Assembly: GCA_003240735.1 (NCBI GenBank)
Contig: QFNE01000001.1
Location: forward strand, 1 to 64,000
Direction of reading: 5' to 3'
DNA length: 64,000 nucleotides
Source of the DNA: Paracoccus denitrificans
GTDB lineage: Bacteria > Pseudomonadota > Alphaproteobacteria > Rhodobacterales > Rhodobacteraceae
The notes under the pieces are model-generated. The model was given only the letters and a program-made list of their open reading frames with translations, was not told where the DNA came from and ran no database searches. Of the stretch, positions 44,175 through 52,619 are shown in pieces. The first letter of the stretch is position 1, and each line of letters opens with the position of its first letter. The translations under genes were made by a program, and so were the position numbers.

Positions 44175-46928
44175 ATGACCGAAATCAGCATCGAGAAATT
44201 TGCCGGCAAGATGAACCGCACCGGCTATGACGCCTTCCTGCAGGGGATGCGCCATGCGCGTGGCGAAGGAAACCGTCAGGTGGAAATCGTCCACTGGCTG
44301 TTCCACGCGCTGTCGAACCAGAACAGCGACGTGTCGATCACGCTGCGCCAGCTGGGTCTGGACCGGGGTCAGGCGCTGAAGGATCTGGACACGGCGATGG
44401 CGGGCCTGCGCAAGGGGGTCACCGAAAGTCCCGGCATTTCCGACAATCTGGCGGACGCGCTGAACCACGCCTGGACCTATGCCACGCTGTTTTTTGCCGA
44501 AGCTCAGATCAGGACCGGGCACGCGCTGGTCGCGATGCTGAACGACCCGCATCTGCGCCGCGAACTGCTGGCAGCATCGTCCGTCTTTGCCGATGTCTCG
44601 GTCGACCGTCTGGGTCAGGAAAGCCGCACCCTGTGGCGCGAGTCCGAGGAAGAGGACATGCGCCCCATGGACGGCACCGGCATCGCCAGCGGAGGCGGTT
44701 CGGCGGCGGGAGAGGCGGGGCCGTCGGGCCAGACGCCACTGGGCCGGTTTGCCAACGACATGACCGCGCAGGCCGCGTCGGGCAAGATGGACCCGATCCG
44801 GGGCCGGGACGACGAAATCCGCCAGATCATCGACATCTTGCTGCGCCGCCGACAGAACAACCCGATCCTGACCGGAGAGGCGGGCGTCGGCAAAACCGCC
44901 GTCGTCGAAGGTTTTGCCCAGCGTCTGGCATCGGGCGATGTGCCCCCGGCGCTGCAGGGTACCAAGCTTTACGCGCTGGATATTCAGGCCATGCAGGCCG
45001 GTGCCAGCATGAAGGGTGAATTCGAACAGCGCCTGAAATCCCTGATCGATGAAGTTCAGGCCAGCCCCACCCCGATCATCCTGTTCATCGACGAGGCGCA
45101 CACGCTGGTCGGTGCCGGTGGGGCGCAGGGGACGGGTGACGCGGCGAACCTGCTGAAACCGGCCTTGGCGCGTGGAACGCTGCGCACCATCGGCGCGACG
45201 ACATGGGCCGAATATCGCAATTACTTCGAAAAGGACCCCGCCCTGACGCGGCGGTTCCAGCCGGTCATGGTCGAAGAGCCTGGCCTAGAGCAGGCCTGCA
45301 CGATGATCCGCGGCATCCTTGCGCCGATGGAGGCGCATCACGGCGTCCGCATCGCGGACGAGGCGATCACCGCCGCCGTCGCGCTGTCCGCGCGTTACAT
45401 CCCCGCGCGTCAATTGCCCGACAAGGCCGTGTCGTTGCTGGACACCGCCTGCGCGCGCGTCGCGATCAGCCAGAACGCCACCCCCGCCCGCATCGCCGAT
45501 CTGCGCGACGGCATTTCGGCGTTGGAACTGGAGATTGCCGCGAAAGAGGCGGAGCGCGATCTTGGCGCGACGAACGAAGACCGCCTGACCGAGGCGCGCG
45601 AAGAAGCTGATGCTCTGCGCACCCGCTTGGCCGAGGTTGAGGCCAAGTATGCCGCAGAACGCGAGGTCGTGACCGCCATTCTGGACCTGCGCGCACGACT
45701 GGCAGGGCAGAAGGCGGAGGACGCCGCCGCAGATACCGATTCCAACCCCGACGAACCCATCATCCACGCCGATCCCGACGCGTTCGACGACGCGGATTCG
45801 ACGACTGTTGTCGACTCCGTCGATCCGACGCAACTGCGCGCGGACATGGCAGAGCGGCTGACGACACTGAACGCGATCAACCCCGACGACCGGATGCTTT
45901 ACGCCCATGTCGACGAACAGGCCGTCGCGTCCGTCATCAGCGACTGGACCGGCATCCCTGCGGGCCGCATGGTGGCTGATGAACTGCAAGCGATCCTTGG
46001 GCTGGCGGACGCGCTGAAGGAACGCGTGATCGGGCAGGATCACGGGCTGTCGATGATCGCGCGTCGGGTCGAAACCAGCCGCGCGGGTCTGGGCAATCCG
46101 CAAAAACCCATTGGGGTGTTCATGCTGTGCGGCCCGTCGGGCGTCGGCAAGACAGAAACCGCGCTGGCGTTGGCCGAGACGCTGTATGGCGGCGAACAGA
46201 ACGTCATCACCATCAACATGTCCGAATTCCAGGAGGCGCATTCCGTCAGCCTGCTGAAAGGCGCGCCCCCCGGCTATGTCGGGTACGGCGAAGGCGGCCG
46301 CCTGACCGAGGCCGTTCGCCGCAAGCCATATTCCGTCGTCCTGCTGGATGAGATCGAAAAGGCCCATCCCGACGTCCATGAACTGTTCTTCCAGGTTTTC
46401 GACAAGGGCATGATGGAGGACGGCAACGGCCGCGCCATCAACTTCCGCAACACGTTGATCCTGCTGACGTCGAACGTGGGCACTGATGTCATCATGGACA
46501 TGGCCGAGGGGGGCGAGACGACGCCCGACGCGGACACGCTGGACGCGGCATTGAAGCCCGAACTGCTGAAGGTATTCCCCCCCGCGCTGTTGGGTCGGAT
46601 CGTGACGATCCCGTATTTCCCGCTGGGTCGCGACGTGCTGGCTGGTATCACGGGCCTGAAGCTGGGCGCCGTTGCGCGGCGGATGAAGTCGTCGCACGGC
46701 ACGCGCCTGACGTGGTCGGACGAGGCGCTGTCCCATATCGTCGAACAGTGCCGCGACCCGGATTCCGGCGGGCGGATGATCGACAACATCATCACCAACT
46801 CCATTCTGCCTGACCTGTCGCGGCAGGTGCTGGGGCGGATGGTGTCGGGCGACGCCATGTCCGACGTGGAAATCGTGCTGCGGGACGGCAAGTTCGATTA
46901 TGACTTCGCCACAGCCTCAGCCGCTTGA
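44175..46928 (+). CDS. tssH: T6SS ATPase ClpV (TssH)
   Basis: 917 residues. A ClpV-type N-domain with two Clp_N repeats (1-~150) is followed by AAA1 with Walker A GEAGVGKTAV near 234, a coiled-coil middle region (about 430-520), and AAA2 with Walker A GPSGVGKTET near 652. It disassembles contracted TssBC sheaths with ATP. Its last 12 bases overlap the 3' end of the opposing LytM-transglycosylase gene. Confidence 0.96.
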   Translation: MTEISIEKFAGKMNRTGYDAFLQGMRHARGEGNRQVEIVHWLFHALSNQNSDVSITLRQLGLDRGQALKDLDTAMAGLRKGVTESPGISDNLADALNHAWTYATLFFAEAQIRTGHALVAMLNDPHLRRELLAASSVFADVSVDRLGQESRTLWRESEEEDMRPMDGTGIASGGGSAAGEAGPSGQTPLGRFANDMTAQAASGKMDPIRGRDDEIRQIIDILLRRRQNNPILTGEAGVGKTAVVEGFAQRLASGDVPPALQGTKLYALDIQAMQAGASMKGEFEQRLKSLIDEVQASPTPIILFIDEAHTLVGAGGAQGTGDAANLLKPALARGTLRTIGATTWAEYRNYFEKDPALTRRFQPVMVEEPGLEQACTMIRGILAPMEAHHGVRIADEAITAAVALSARYIPARQLPDKAVSLLDTACARVAISQNATPARIADLRDGISALELEIAAKEAERDLGATNEDRLTEAREEADALRTRLAEVEAKYAAEREVVTAILDLRARLAGQKAEDAAADTDSNPDEPIIHADPDAFDDADSTTVVDSVDPTQLRADMAERLTTLNAINPDDRMLYAHVDEQAVASVISDWTGIPAGRMVADELQAILGLADALKERVIGQDHGLSMIARRVETSRAGLGNPQKPIGVFMLCGPSGVGKTETALALAETLYGGEQNVITINMSEFQEAHSVSLLKGAPPGYVGYGEGGRLTEAVRRKPYSVVLLDEIEKAHPDVHELFFQVFDKGMMEDGNGRAINFRNTLILLTSNVGTDVIMDMAEGGETTPDADTLDAALKPELLKVFPPALLGRIVTIPYFPLGRDVLAGITGLKLGAVARRMKSSHGTRLTWSDEALSHIVEQCRDPDSGGRMIDNIITNSILPDLSRQVLGRMVSGDAMSDVEIVLRDGKFDYDFATASAA

Positions 46929-49124
46929 GGCGGCGGCCTGCGCCTTGAGCAGGCTGTCCATCACCGCGACATAGCTTTGCACGGCGGGTGATACCGGCTC
47001 GGGTGCCGCTGTGGCGGGAACTGCGCCTGACACGGCGCTGCCCGACATCTTGCGGTCCGCCCATGCGGCCAGTTGGCTGCTTGAGTAGCCCGCAAGGAAC
47101 GGGTTCGCCCTGACCACGCCCGGTCCCATCAGGGCGGCGATCGACGCATCAGCAGGCGCTGACAGAACGATATTCGCACCTTCCGGCCCCAGGAAGTGGG
47201 CCAGATAAAGCCTGCCCGATGTGATGGCGTGCCCGCGGGCGCGCAGATACGCCTCGTTTTCCTGTGCCAGATGCTTGACCATTTCGCGCGACGTGCCGGG
47301 ATCGAACCGCAGTTCCAACAGCTGGCCGCGCGTCATCGTCGCGACCAGATCGGGGCGATAGCTGGACATCATCCGCATCCATGTGCTGTCGATGAACTGC
47401 CCAAGCCCCGTCGCCGATGACAGCGGGTTCTTGGCCCGCGCGTTCCCACCGCTTTCGACGTGGATGATGCGCCCGATCAGTTGTTCAACTGCGTCCGAGG
47501 CAAGGACGACATGTCCTCCGGTCATGGCGGGCATCGGATCGACCGCCTGCCCCCCTGACATCAGCGCCAGCGTCACCGTGGGCCGCACGTCACCCTGCCC
47601 CTTGCCGACGCGCCCCACGGTCGCGCCCTTGGCGATCAGCGCGTCCTGCACCACCGCCCGGTCCAGGTCCATCACCGCCGTGATCCGCGACATGAACCCG
47701 GCGCCGTGATCAATTGTCACGGTCTGCAACCCGTCCGCCGCCTGAACCGACGCCACACGTCCTGCGCCGGGGGACGCCACTTCGCTGCGCGGGGACACGG
47801 TCCAGTCCACCCCCGTCGCGCCGTCCTGACCAAAGCGCCGTTGGATCTTGCCCTCGACCGGGGCGTCCAGTTGCGGCAGCGTGGACACCGCCACGCGCGC
47901 CCCGGGGGCAAAGCACCGATAGCCTTCTTGCCCGTCATCCGGCACGACATAGCAGGCCTTCGATCCGGACGGCCCGTCAATGCCCACGAACAGCACGCCC
48001 GCCGCCATCGGCGCATCAGGCGGCGGGTTGCGGGCCAGAACCAGCGTGATGCGATCGCCCTCGCTTGCCACCGCATCCAGATCATAGACCCGCGACATCA
48101 GGGCGATGACCTCCGCCACGGTTTCGGTCGGAACACCCTTGCGCAGCGCGGCCGAATAGATGGCATCCAGCAGGCGGAACTGCCCCGCGCCGCCGTCTTT
48201 GTCGACGCCCGCTAGCGCCCGCAGATCGGTGCCCAGCCAAGGATCGCTGGCGCTGATAAGGTCGCTGCCGGTTTCCGCCAAAGTGCCTTCATATCCCTTG
48301 GGACCATAGACCGACATCTGCAGCAATCGCCGCGTGGACCCGTCCGCCTGCCAGCGGATCGCCAGAATACTGCCTGCAGGCAGGGGTTCGGCCAGCGCTG
48401 GCAGACGCGCCACCGCGCGCGTGGCCAACATCCCGGCCCGCGCGCTGTCCCAGCCGTGGGTGGTTAGGACCGTGGCCAGCGGGGTCGGGACATCCACCGC
48501 CAGCACCAGATCTTGCCACGCCGCCTGCCGCTGGGTCGATGCGCGCATGTAGATCGTGTTCGACCCGCTGTCGCCGTTGTCCGACAGAACGCCCGCGTCG
48601 GGGTTGGCCAGCGGATCGATTGGCGCCGGGGCCGAAACCGGGGCCAGCGCGTCAGGGCGCGCCCGCTTGGCCCGCTGCGACTGGAACAGCGCAAAATCTT
48701 CGCGAGAGGTCGGCAGCGCGGTCATCAGGCGGCGGTCGCGCGCATAAAGCGGTTCGGCCACCAAGGTCAGACGCTCGGGTCCGGGTGGGCCTGCGCGATT
48801 TGGCGACAGCCCTTGGGGGCCGGGGATGCCGGGGGCGGTCTGCGCATCTTCTGCCGCTGGCAGCAGCATCGGGTCGCCCGGAATGTTCGTGAACGCATCG
48901 GCGTGCACGACCGGAGCGATCTGGAACTGTTCCTCGACCTGCACGAGTTGTGCATCATCGGCGACGGCCTTGCCCATGGGCCAGTTCTGCGACAGGTGCC
49001 ACCCGCCCCAGCCAACGGCCGCGACCCCGATGACGGCAAGCGGCCCCAGTCGCCAGATGCGACCCCGGCGCTGCCGCGAACGCGCGTTCTGTCGCAATGC
49101 CGCAAATTCGGGATCGACGCGCAT
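46917..49124 (-). CDS. Envelope protein: degenerate LytM domain fused to lytic transglycosylase
   Basis: 735 residues from ATG 49124 (a GTG lies one codon upstream). One membrane helix (about 25-46) anchors a periplasmic protein. Residues ~440-540 look like an M23/LytM domain (TGVDWTV, then DHGAGF), but the first zinc-ligand His of HxGxD is Ala and the late HxH is absent, so it is probably non-catalytic. Residues ~560-680 are an SLT-type transglycosylase fold with the catalytic Glu in IIHVESGGN and ATGLGQFIDSTWM. I infer local peptidoglycan cleavage for T6SS passage. It is convergent with tssH, overlapping by 12 bases. Confidence 0.8.
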   Translation of the reverse strand: MRVDPEFAALRQNARSRQRRGRIWRLGPLAVIGVAAVGWGGWHLSQNWPMGKAVADDAQLVQVEEQFQIAPVVHADAFTNIPGDPMLLPAAEDAQTAPGIPGPQGLSPNRAGPPGPERLTLVAEPLYARDRRLMTALPTSREDFALFQSQRAKRARPDALAPVSAPAPIDPLANPDAGVLSDNGDSGSNTIYMRASTQRQAAWQDLVLAVDVPTPLATVLTTHGWDSARAGMLATRAVARLPALAEPLPAGSILAIRWQADGSTRRLLQMSVYGPKGYEGTLAETGSDLISASDPWLGTDLRALAGVDKDGGAGQFRLLDAIYSAALRKGVPTETVAEVIALMSRVYDLDAVASEGDRITLVLARNPPPDAPMAAGVLFVGIDGPSGSKACYVVPDDGQEGYRCFAPGARVAVSTLPQLDAPVEGKIQRRFGQDGATGVDWTVSPRSEVASPGAGRVASVQAADGLQTVTIDHGAGFMSRITAVMDLDRAVVQDALIAKGATVGRVGKGQGDVRPTVTLALMSGGQAVDPMPAMTGGHVVLASDAVEQLIGRIIHVESGGNARAKNPLSSATGLGQFIDSTWMRMMSSYRPDLVATMTRGQLLELRFDPGTSREMVKHLAQENEAYLRARGHAITSGRLYLAHFLGPEGANIVLSAPADASIAALMGPGVVRANPFLAGYSSSQLAAWADRKMSGSAVSGAVPATAAPEPVSPAVQSYVAVMDSLLKAQAAASSG

Positions 49125-49133
49125 CACGCGATC

Positions 49134-50024
49134 CTAACGGATCATCCCGGACCCGCGCAGCCCCGCGCTGATCCCGCCGCCCTGTGCAGGTCTCGCCGGC
49201 GTCGTTGCGGCAGGCTGGCGCACGGTTCGCGTGGCCGATGGCGCCGCCCGTTGCGACCCCGTCGTGCGACGAGAAATGGCGGCAGGCTGGCTGCGCGTGG
49301 CAGTCGGTCGGGTCGTCTGCGGCGAGGTTCGGGTGGCGACTGGTGCCGGGCAGGTGGCGTCAGAATCGGCTAGCGCGCGGAACAGGTCGATGTTGGGGTC
49401 GACCGACAGCCCACGCAGGCTCGCCTGCTGGGTAAATCGTTCGACCGCGGCACGCGACCCACCACCCCAGACCCCGTCAAGCTGACCGGAATAGCAACCC
49501 CGCGATTGCAGTTCCGCCTGAATCTGCCGCGCCAGATCGTCGCCCGCTGGGTCCAGCGCGCCCGAGCCCAACAACGCACGGAAGCTGTCGGGATCATCAG
49601 TGCGCAGACGGCGGCGGTCGGCCGCGGTTACGACACCGGCGGCCAACGCAGGATCAATGGTGGGAACGGCATCCAACGGCTCACCGACGATGATGGCAGG
49701 GTCGGGAAAGCCTTGGCGGGTCGGGCGAATCCCGCGATCAGTGCCGCCCAGCGACGCTGTGACGATCTGCTCGGGCGCGGGTTCAGCGACAGCAGTGGCA
49801 GGCGCGCCCGTCACCGGGGTCACGGGTGCTGCGGTAACGACCGGGGCACCACCGTCGCCCACGATGATCACGCCACTGGTCGGGGCCGCGCTGACTGCCG
49901 ACAGAACCTGTATCGGAACCGCACGCGGGGCGCCTTCGACTGCGTCGGGGGGCGTTTCGGCCATGGTTGAAGATGCTGCAAAAGCAACCGCGCCCGCCAC
50001 GAAAATGGCTGCGATCCGCCTCAC
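49134..50024 (-). CDS. Exported peptidoglycan-binding-like protein
   Basis: 296 residues from GTG 50024 behind AAGGAGA. A signal peptide covers about 1-22. A long Pro/Ala/Val region follows, then a peptidoglycan-binding type 1 helical motif near residues 165-195 (LQSRGCYSGQLDGVWGGGS), and an Arg/Thr/Pro-rich basic tail. It lies six to nine bases before the LytM-transglycosylase gene and is probably cotranscribed with it. No catalytic domain is seen; an anchoring or adaptor role is inferred. Confidence 0.75.
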   Translation of the reverse strand: MRRIAAIFVAGAVAFAASSTMAETPPDAVEGAPRAVPIQVLSAVSAAPTSGVIIVGDGGAPVVTAAPVTPVTGAPATAVAEPAPEQIVTASLGGTDRGIRPTRQGFPDPAIIVGEPLDAVPTIDPALAAGVVTAADRRRLRTDDPDSFRALLGSGALDPAGDDLARQIQAELQSRGCYSGQLDGVWGGGSRAAVERFTQQASLRGLSVDPNIDLFRALADSDATCPAPVATRTSPQTTRPTATRSQPAAISRRTTGSQRAAPSATRTVRQPAATTPARPAQGGGISAGLRGSGMIR

Positions 50025-50099
50025 CGGCAGTCTCCTTCAACACTTCACCTGCGCACAACATAGCACGCCTGCCCGGGTCAAGGCACGGATTTTTGTCCG

Positions 50100-50543
50100 T
50101 TAATCGGGGCGTGGCGCCAGATACATTGTCCACGATTTGGCGTTGCGCGTGTCGATTTCCACGAATCGTGCCTCGATATGGCCGCGGATCAGGCAATCCT
50201 GCGCCCCGTCGATCGTGAAGCGGCGCGGGTCGATGCACATCGGCACAGTTCCCGCCAGCACTGCCTTGCCGAAGATGTCGGTCGCAAAGGCATAGATGAA
50301 CCGGTTGCCCAGCGCCTCTTGCAAAGGGGTCGCGCATTGGTTCGGCGCCACCCGCCACCAACCGCGCGTGCGAAACCCGCCTTCGGGCAGGGGTTGGGCG
50401 ATCGCCAGATTGACCACGTCAAAGCTGTTGTTGCAGACCTGAAACCCGGCCTCGATCGGCGCTTCCGCGCCCGCCGTCTGGGCAAGGGCCGGCACACCGG
50501 GCACGGCAAGCAGCGTCAGGGTGAAAAGCAACTTTCGCAACAT
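50100..50543 (-). CDS. DUF1036 family exported protein
   Basis: 147 residues from ATG 50543, where a signal peptide (LRKLLFTLTLLAVPGVPALA) begins; the upstream in-frame extension is not supported. VCNNSFDVVNLAI, GWWRVAPNQCATPL and FIYAFATD match DUF1036, small periplasmic proteins with conserved Cys and Trp whose function is unknown. It is the first gene of the minus-strand envelope set, divergent from the ExbB/ExbD/TonB-like set. Confidence 0.8.
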   Translation of the reverse strand: MLRKLLFTLTLLAVPGVPALAQTAGAEAPIEAGFQVCNNSFDVVNLAIAQPLPEGGFRTRGWWRVAPNQCATPLQEALGNRFIYAFATDIFGKAVLAGTVPMCIDPRRFTIDGAQDCLIRGHIEARFVEIDTRNAKSWTMYLAPRPD

Positions 50544-50634
50544 CGGCCCATATTGCGCGACCATGAGTGATTGCAAAGCGGCCTTTTCGCGGGTCAGTCT
50601 GTGCCATGCCTTCATGCAAGGGAAAGGGTCGGTC

Positions 50635-51075
50635 ATGATCTATCGCGGTATCCTCGCACTGGGGCTGGCGGTCGCGCCATTGGCAGGCCATGCGCAGGAC
50701 GCCGTCCCCGCACCGGCCACCGGAATGCTGCTGGAGCTGAACCTGGCCGAAGACACGCCCGCAGGCGATTGTCGCATGACGTTCGTCGCCGCCAACCGGT
50801 CGGCCACTGACCTGCGGCAGGCGGCATGGCAGGTCGGCGTCTTTGACGCCGCGGGCGTCGTCAGGTCGCTGCTGGTTCTGGATTTCGGGGCGCTGGCCGC
50901 CGGCAAGACCAAGATCACGCTGTTCGACCTGCCGGGGCGCACGTGCGGTGACATCTCTCGGATCGTGATCAACGACGTGGCGCAATGCCTGCCGCAGACC
51001 GGGGACGAACAGGCGCGAATCTGTCTTGACGGGCTGTCCACGGCCAGCCGAAACGATATCCAGCTGGGTCTGTAA
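50635..51075 (+). CDS. Small periplasmic protein preceding ExbB/ExbD genes
   Basis: 146 residues from ATG 50635 behind GGAAAGGG. It has a signal peptide (about 1-20) and a compact beta-rich domain with three cysteines (about 45, 102 and 119), plus one near the end, consistent with disulphides. I do not recognise a named family. It is first in a five-gene run with an ExbB/TolQ homologue, two ExbD/TolR homologues and a TonB-like protein, so it is probably their periplasmic partner. Confidence 0.72.
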   Translation: MIYRGILALGLAVAPLAGHAQDAVPAPATGMLLELNLAEDTPAGDCRMTFVAANRSATDLRQAAWQVGVFDAAGVVRSLLVLDFGALAAGKTKITLFDLPGRTCGDISRIVINDVAQCLPQTGDEQARICLDGLSTASRNDIQLGL

Positions 51076-51087
51076 CCGGGGGCGGGC

Positions 51088-51729
51088 ATGTTTGGTGAAT
51101 TTGCGCATTTCGGGGCGTCGAACCTGATCGTGTTCGCGGCCCTTGGCGCGCTGTCGGTGATGGCGGTGACGGTCGCGCTGTTCAAGATCATCCAGTTCCG
51201 CCGCGACGGCGTCGGCCGCCACGCCCAGGCCGAGGCGATTCTGGACGACTGGCTGAACGGCCGGCCGGACGAGGCACTGCGCAAGGCAAGCCAGCGGGAC
51301 GGCGTTCTGGCCCGGGTTCTGCAGGCGGTGATGTCGGGACTGCGCGCCCGCCCCGCCGACGCGTATTACGGCGAGGAACTGGGCCGACAGGCGGCGCTTG
51401 TCGAACTGTCGTCGTTGAACGGTCGCATGCGCCTGCTGGAAGCGGTCGTTCAGGGCGCGCCGATGCTGGGTCTACTGGGGACGGTGATCGGCATGATCGG
51501 CGCGTTCAGCGCCTTGGCGGGCACGGGCGATGCCATCGACGCCCAGGCACTTGCTGCGGGGATCTGGACCGCGCTGACGACCACGGCCGTTGGCCTTGCC
51601 ATCGCGCTGGTGACGTATTTCGTTGCCAACTGGCTAGAATCGCGGATCGAATCCGAACGCCTGTCGATGGAGATGATGATATCGGCCGCCATCCACGGAC
51701 GCGTCGGCGTGGTGGAGCGGGCGCGTTAG
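51088..51729 (+). CDS. MotA/TolQ/ExbB proton channel subunit
   Basis: 213 residues. Three membrane helices are visible: about 10-34, then 127-147 containing the family signature MLGLLGTVIGMIGAF, and 155-180. ExbB/TolQ pentamers enclose an ExbD/TolR dimer and convert proton flow into work on a TonB- or TolA-like protein. It is three bases ahead of the first ExbD gene. The T6SS context sets it apart from the ordinary tol-pal cluster; no tolB or pal is nearby. Confidence 0.9.
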   Translation: MFGEFAHFGASNLIVFAALGALSVMAVTVALFKIIQFRRDGVGRHAQAEAILDDWLNGRPDEALRKASQRDGVLARVLQAVMSGLRARPADAYYGEELGRQAALVELSSLNGRMRLLEAVVQGAPMLGLLGTVIGMIGAFSALAGTGDAIDAQALAAGIWTALTTTAVGLAIALVTYFVANWLESRIESERLSMEMMISAAIHGRVGVVERAR

Positions 51730-51732
51730 GCG

Positions 51733-52221
51733 ATGCCCCCCGCGCGCCCCTCACGGCGGCTGGAACTGCCAAAATCGCCGCGCCGCTATGGGTTTCCCAT
51801 GACCGCGCTGGCCGACACGATGTTTCAGCTGCTGGTGTTCTTCATGCTGTCGGCCAACATGTCGGCCTATTCGCTGCTGTCGGTGCGGACAGGCGGCGTC
51901 GCGGCACCGAGCGGCGGTGCGCCGTCAGGTGAGACGCAGCCCACGGGAAACGTCACCCGGGCAGATGAGACCGTCATCTGGTCGGTTAATGTGGACAGCC
52001 TGACAGCCGGGGGCCAGCGGTTCGATCTGGATCAGGTGGCGCAGCTGGCGCAGTCGCTGTCGGTCAATCCCGACGCCAAGGTTCTGCTGATCGCCCAACA
52101 GGGCGCGCGCGTGCAAAGCCTTGTCAGCGTTCTGGAAACGCTTTCCGCGCACGGCATCGCGTCGGTTCAGGTCGCGAATGCCCCGACGGTTGCTGCCGCG
52201 CCGCCAAGGACCGGCGGATGA
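51733..52221 (+). CDS. ExbD/TolR family protein 1 (proton-coupling Asp present)
   Basis: 162 residues. A basic N-terminal tail is followed by one membrane helix that begins TALADTMFQLLVFFML; Asp28 aligns with the essential proton-carrying Asp of ExbD/TolR. A periplasmic domain of about 110 residues follows. It overlaps the second ExbD paralogue by four bases. Together with ExbB it would form a proton-driven motor. Confidence 0.9.
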   Translation: MPPARPSRRLELPKSPRRYGFPMTALADTMFQLLVFFMLSANMSAYSLLSVRTGGVAAPSGGAPSGETQPTGNVTRADETVIWSVNVDSLTAGGQRFDLDQVAQLAQSLSVNPDAKVLLIAQQGARVQSLVSVLETLSAHGIASVQVANAPTVAAAPPRTGG

Positions 52222-52619
52222 GCGTCAACCTGCCCCCTTCGCGCAGTCGCGTTCGGATCGACGCGGGATACACGATCGTCAACATCGTACTGTTGCTGAT
52301 CTTCTTTTTCCTTGTCGCCGGAAATTTTGGCGGGCCGACCCCGGAGGCCGTCTCTCCGTCGCGGACTGCTGACCTGCCGCTTGAACGTCTGCCACGCCCG
52401 TTGCTGGTGGTGGACGGGGACGGAATGACCTTGAACGGCACGCCGGTCGCGCCCGATCTTTTGGGCGTGGCGTTGGACGGGCTGCCGCAGCCGGTGACGC
52501 TGCATCTGGTGATCGACCGGGCCGCGCCCGCATCGACGCTGGTCAAGCTGCTGGATGATCCCCAGCTTGCCGGCCGCACGCTGAAGCTGGTGACGGTCCG
52601 TCAGGGGCGCGCCCCATGA
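52218..52619 (+). CDS. ExbD/TolR family protein 2 (Asp replaced by Asn)
   Basis: 133 residues. The membrane helix reads TIVNIVLLLIFFFLVAG, which aligns with the ExbD helix (PLxDxVFxLLxFF) but has Asn22 in place of the essential Asp and Thr in place of Pro. The periplasmic domain (about 45-133) keeps the ExbD length. It overlaps both neighbours by four bases, implying near-equal synthesis with paralogue 1. A heterodimer with only one protonatable Asp is inferred. Confidence 0.85.
   Translation: MSVNLPPSRSRVRIDAGYTIVNIVLLLIFFFLVAGNFGGPTPEAVSPSRTADLPLERLPRPLLVVDGDGMTLNGTPVAPDLLGVALDGLPQPVTLHLVIDRAAPASTLVKLLDDPQLAGRTLKLVTVRQGRAP

Noticed and set aside
45285..46736. 483-codon minus-strand open frame inside tssH
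   Set aside because: It is antisense to conserved AAA motifs of ClpV and has no recognisable domain.
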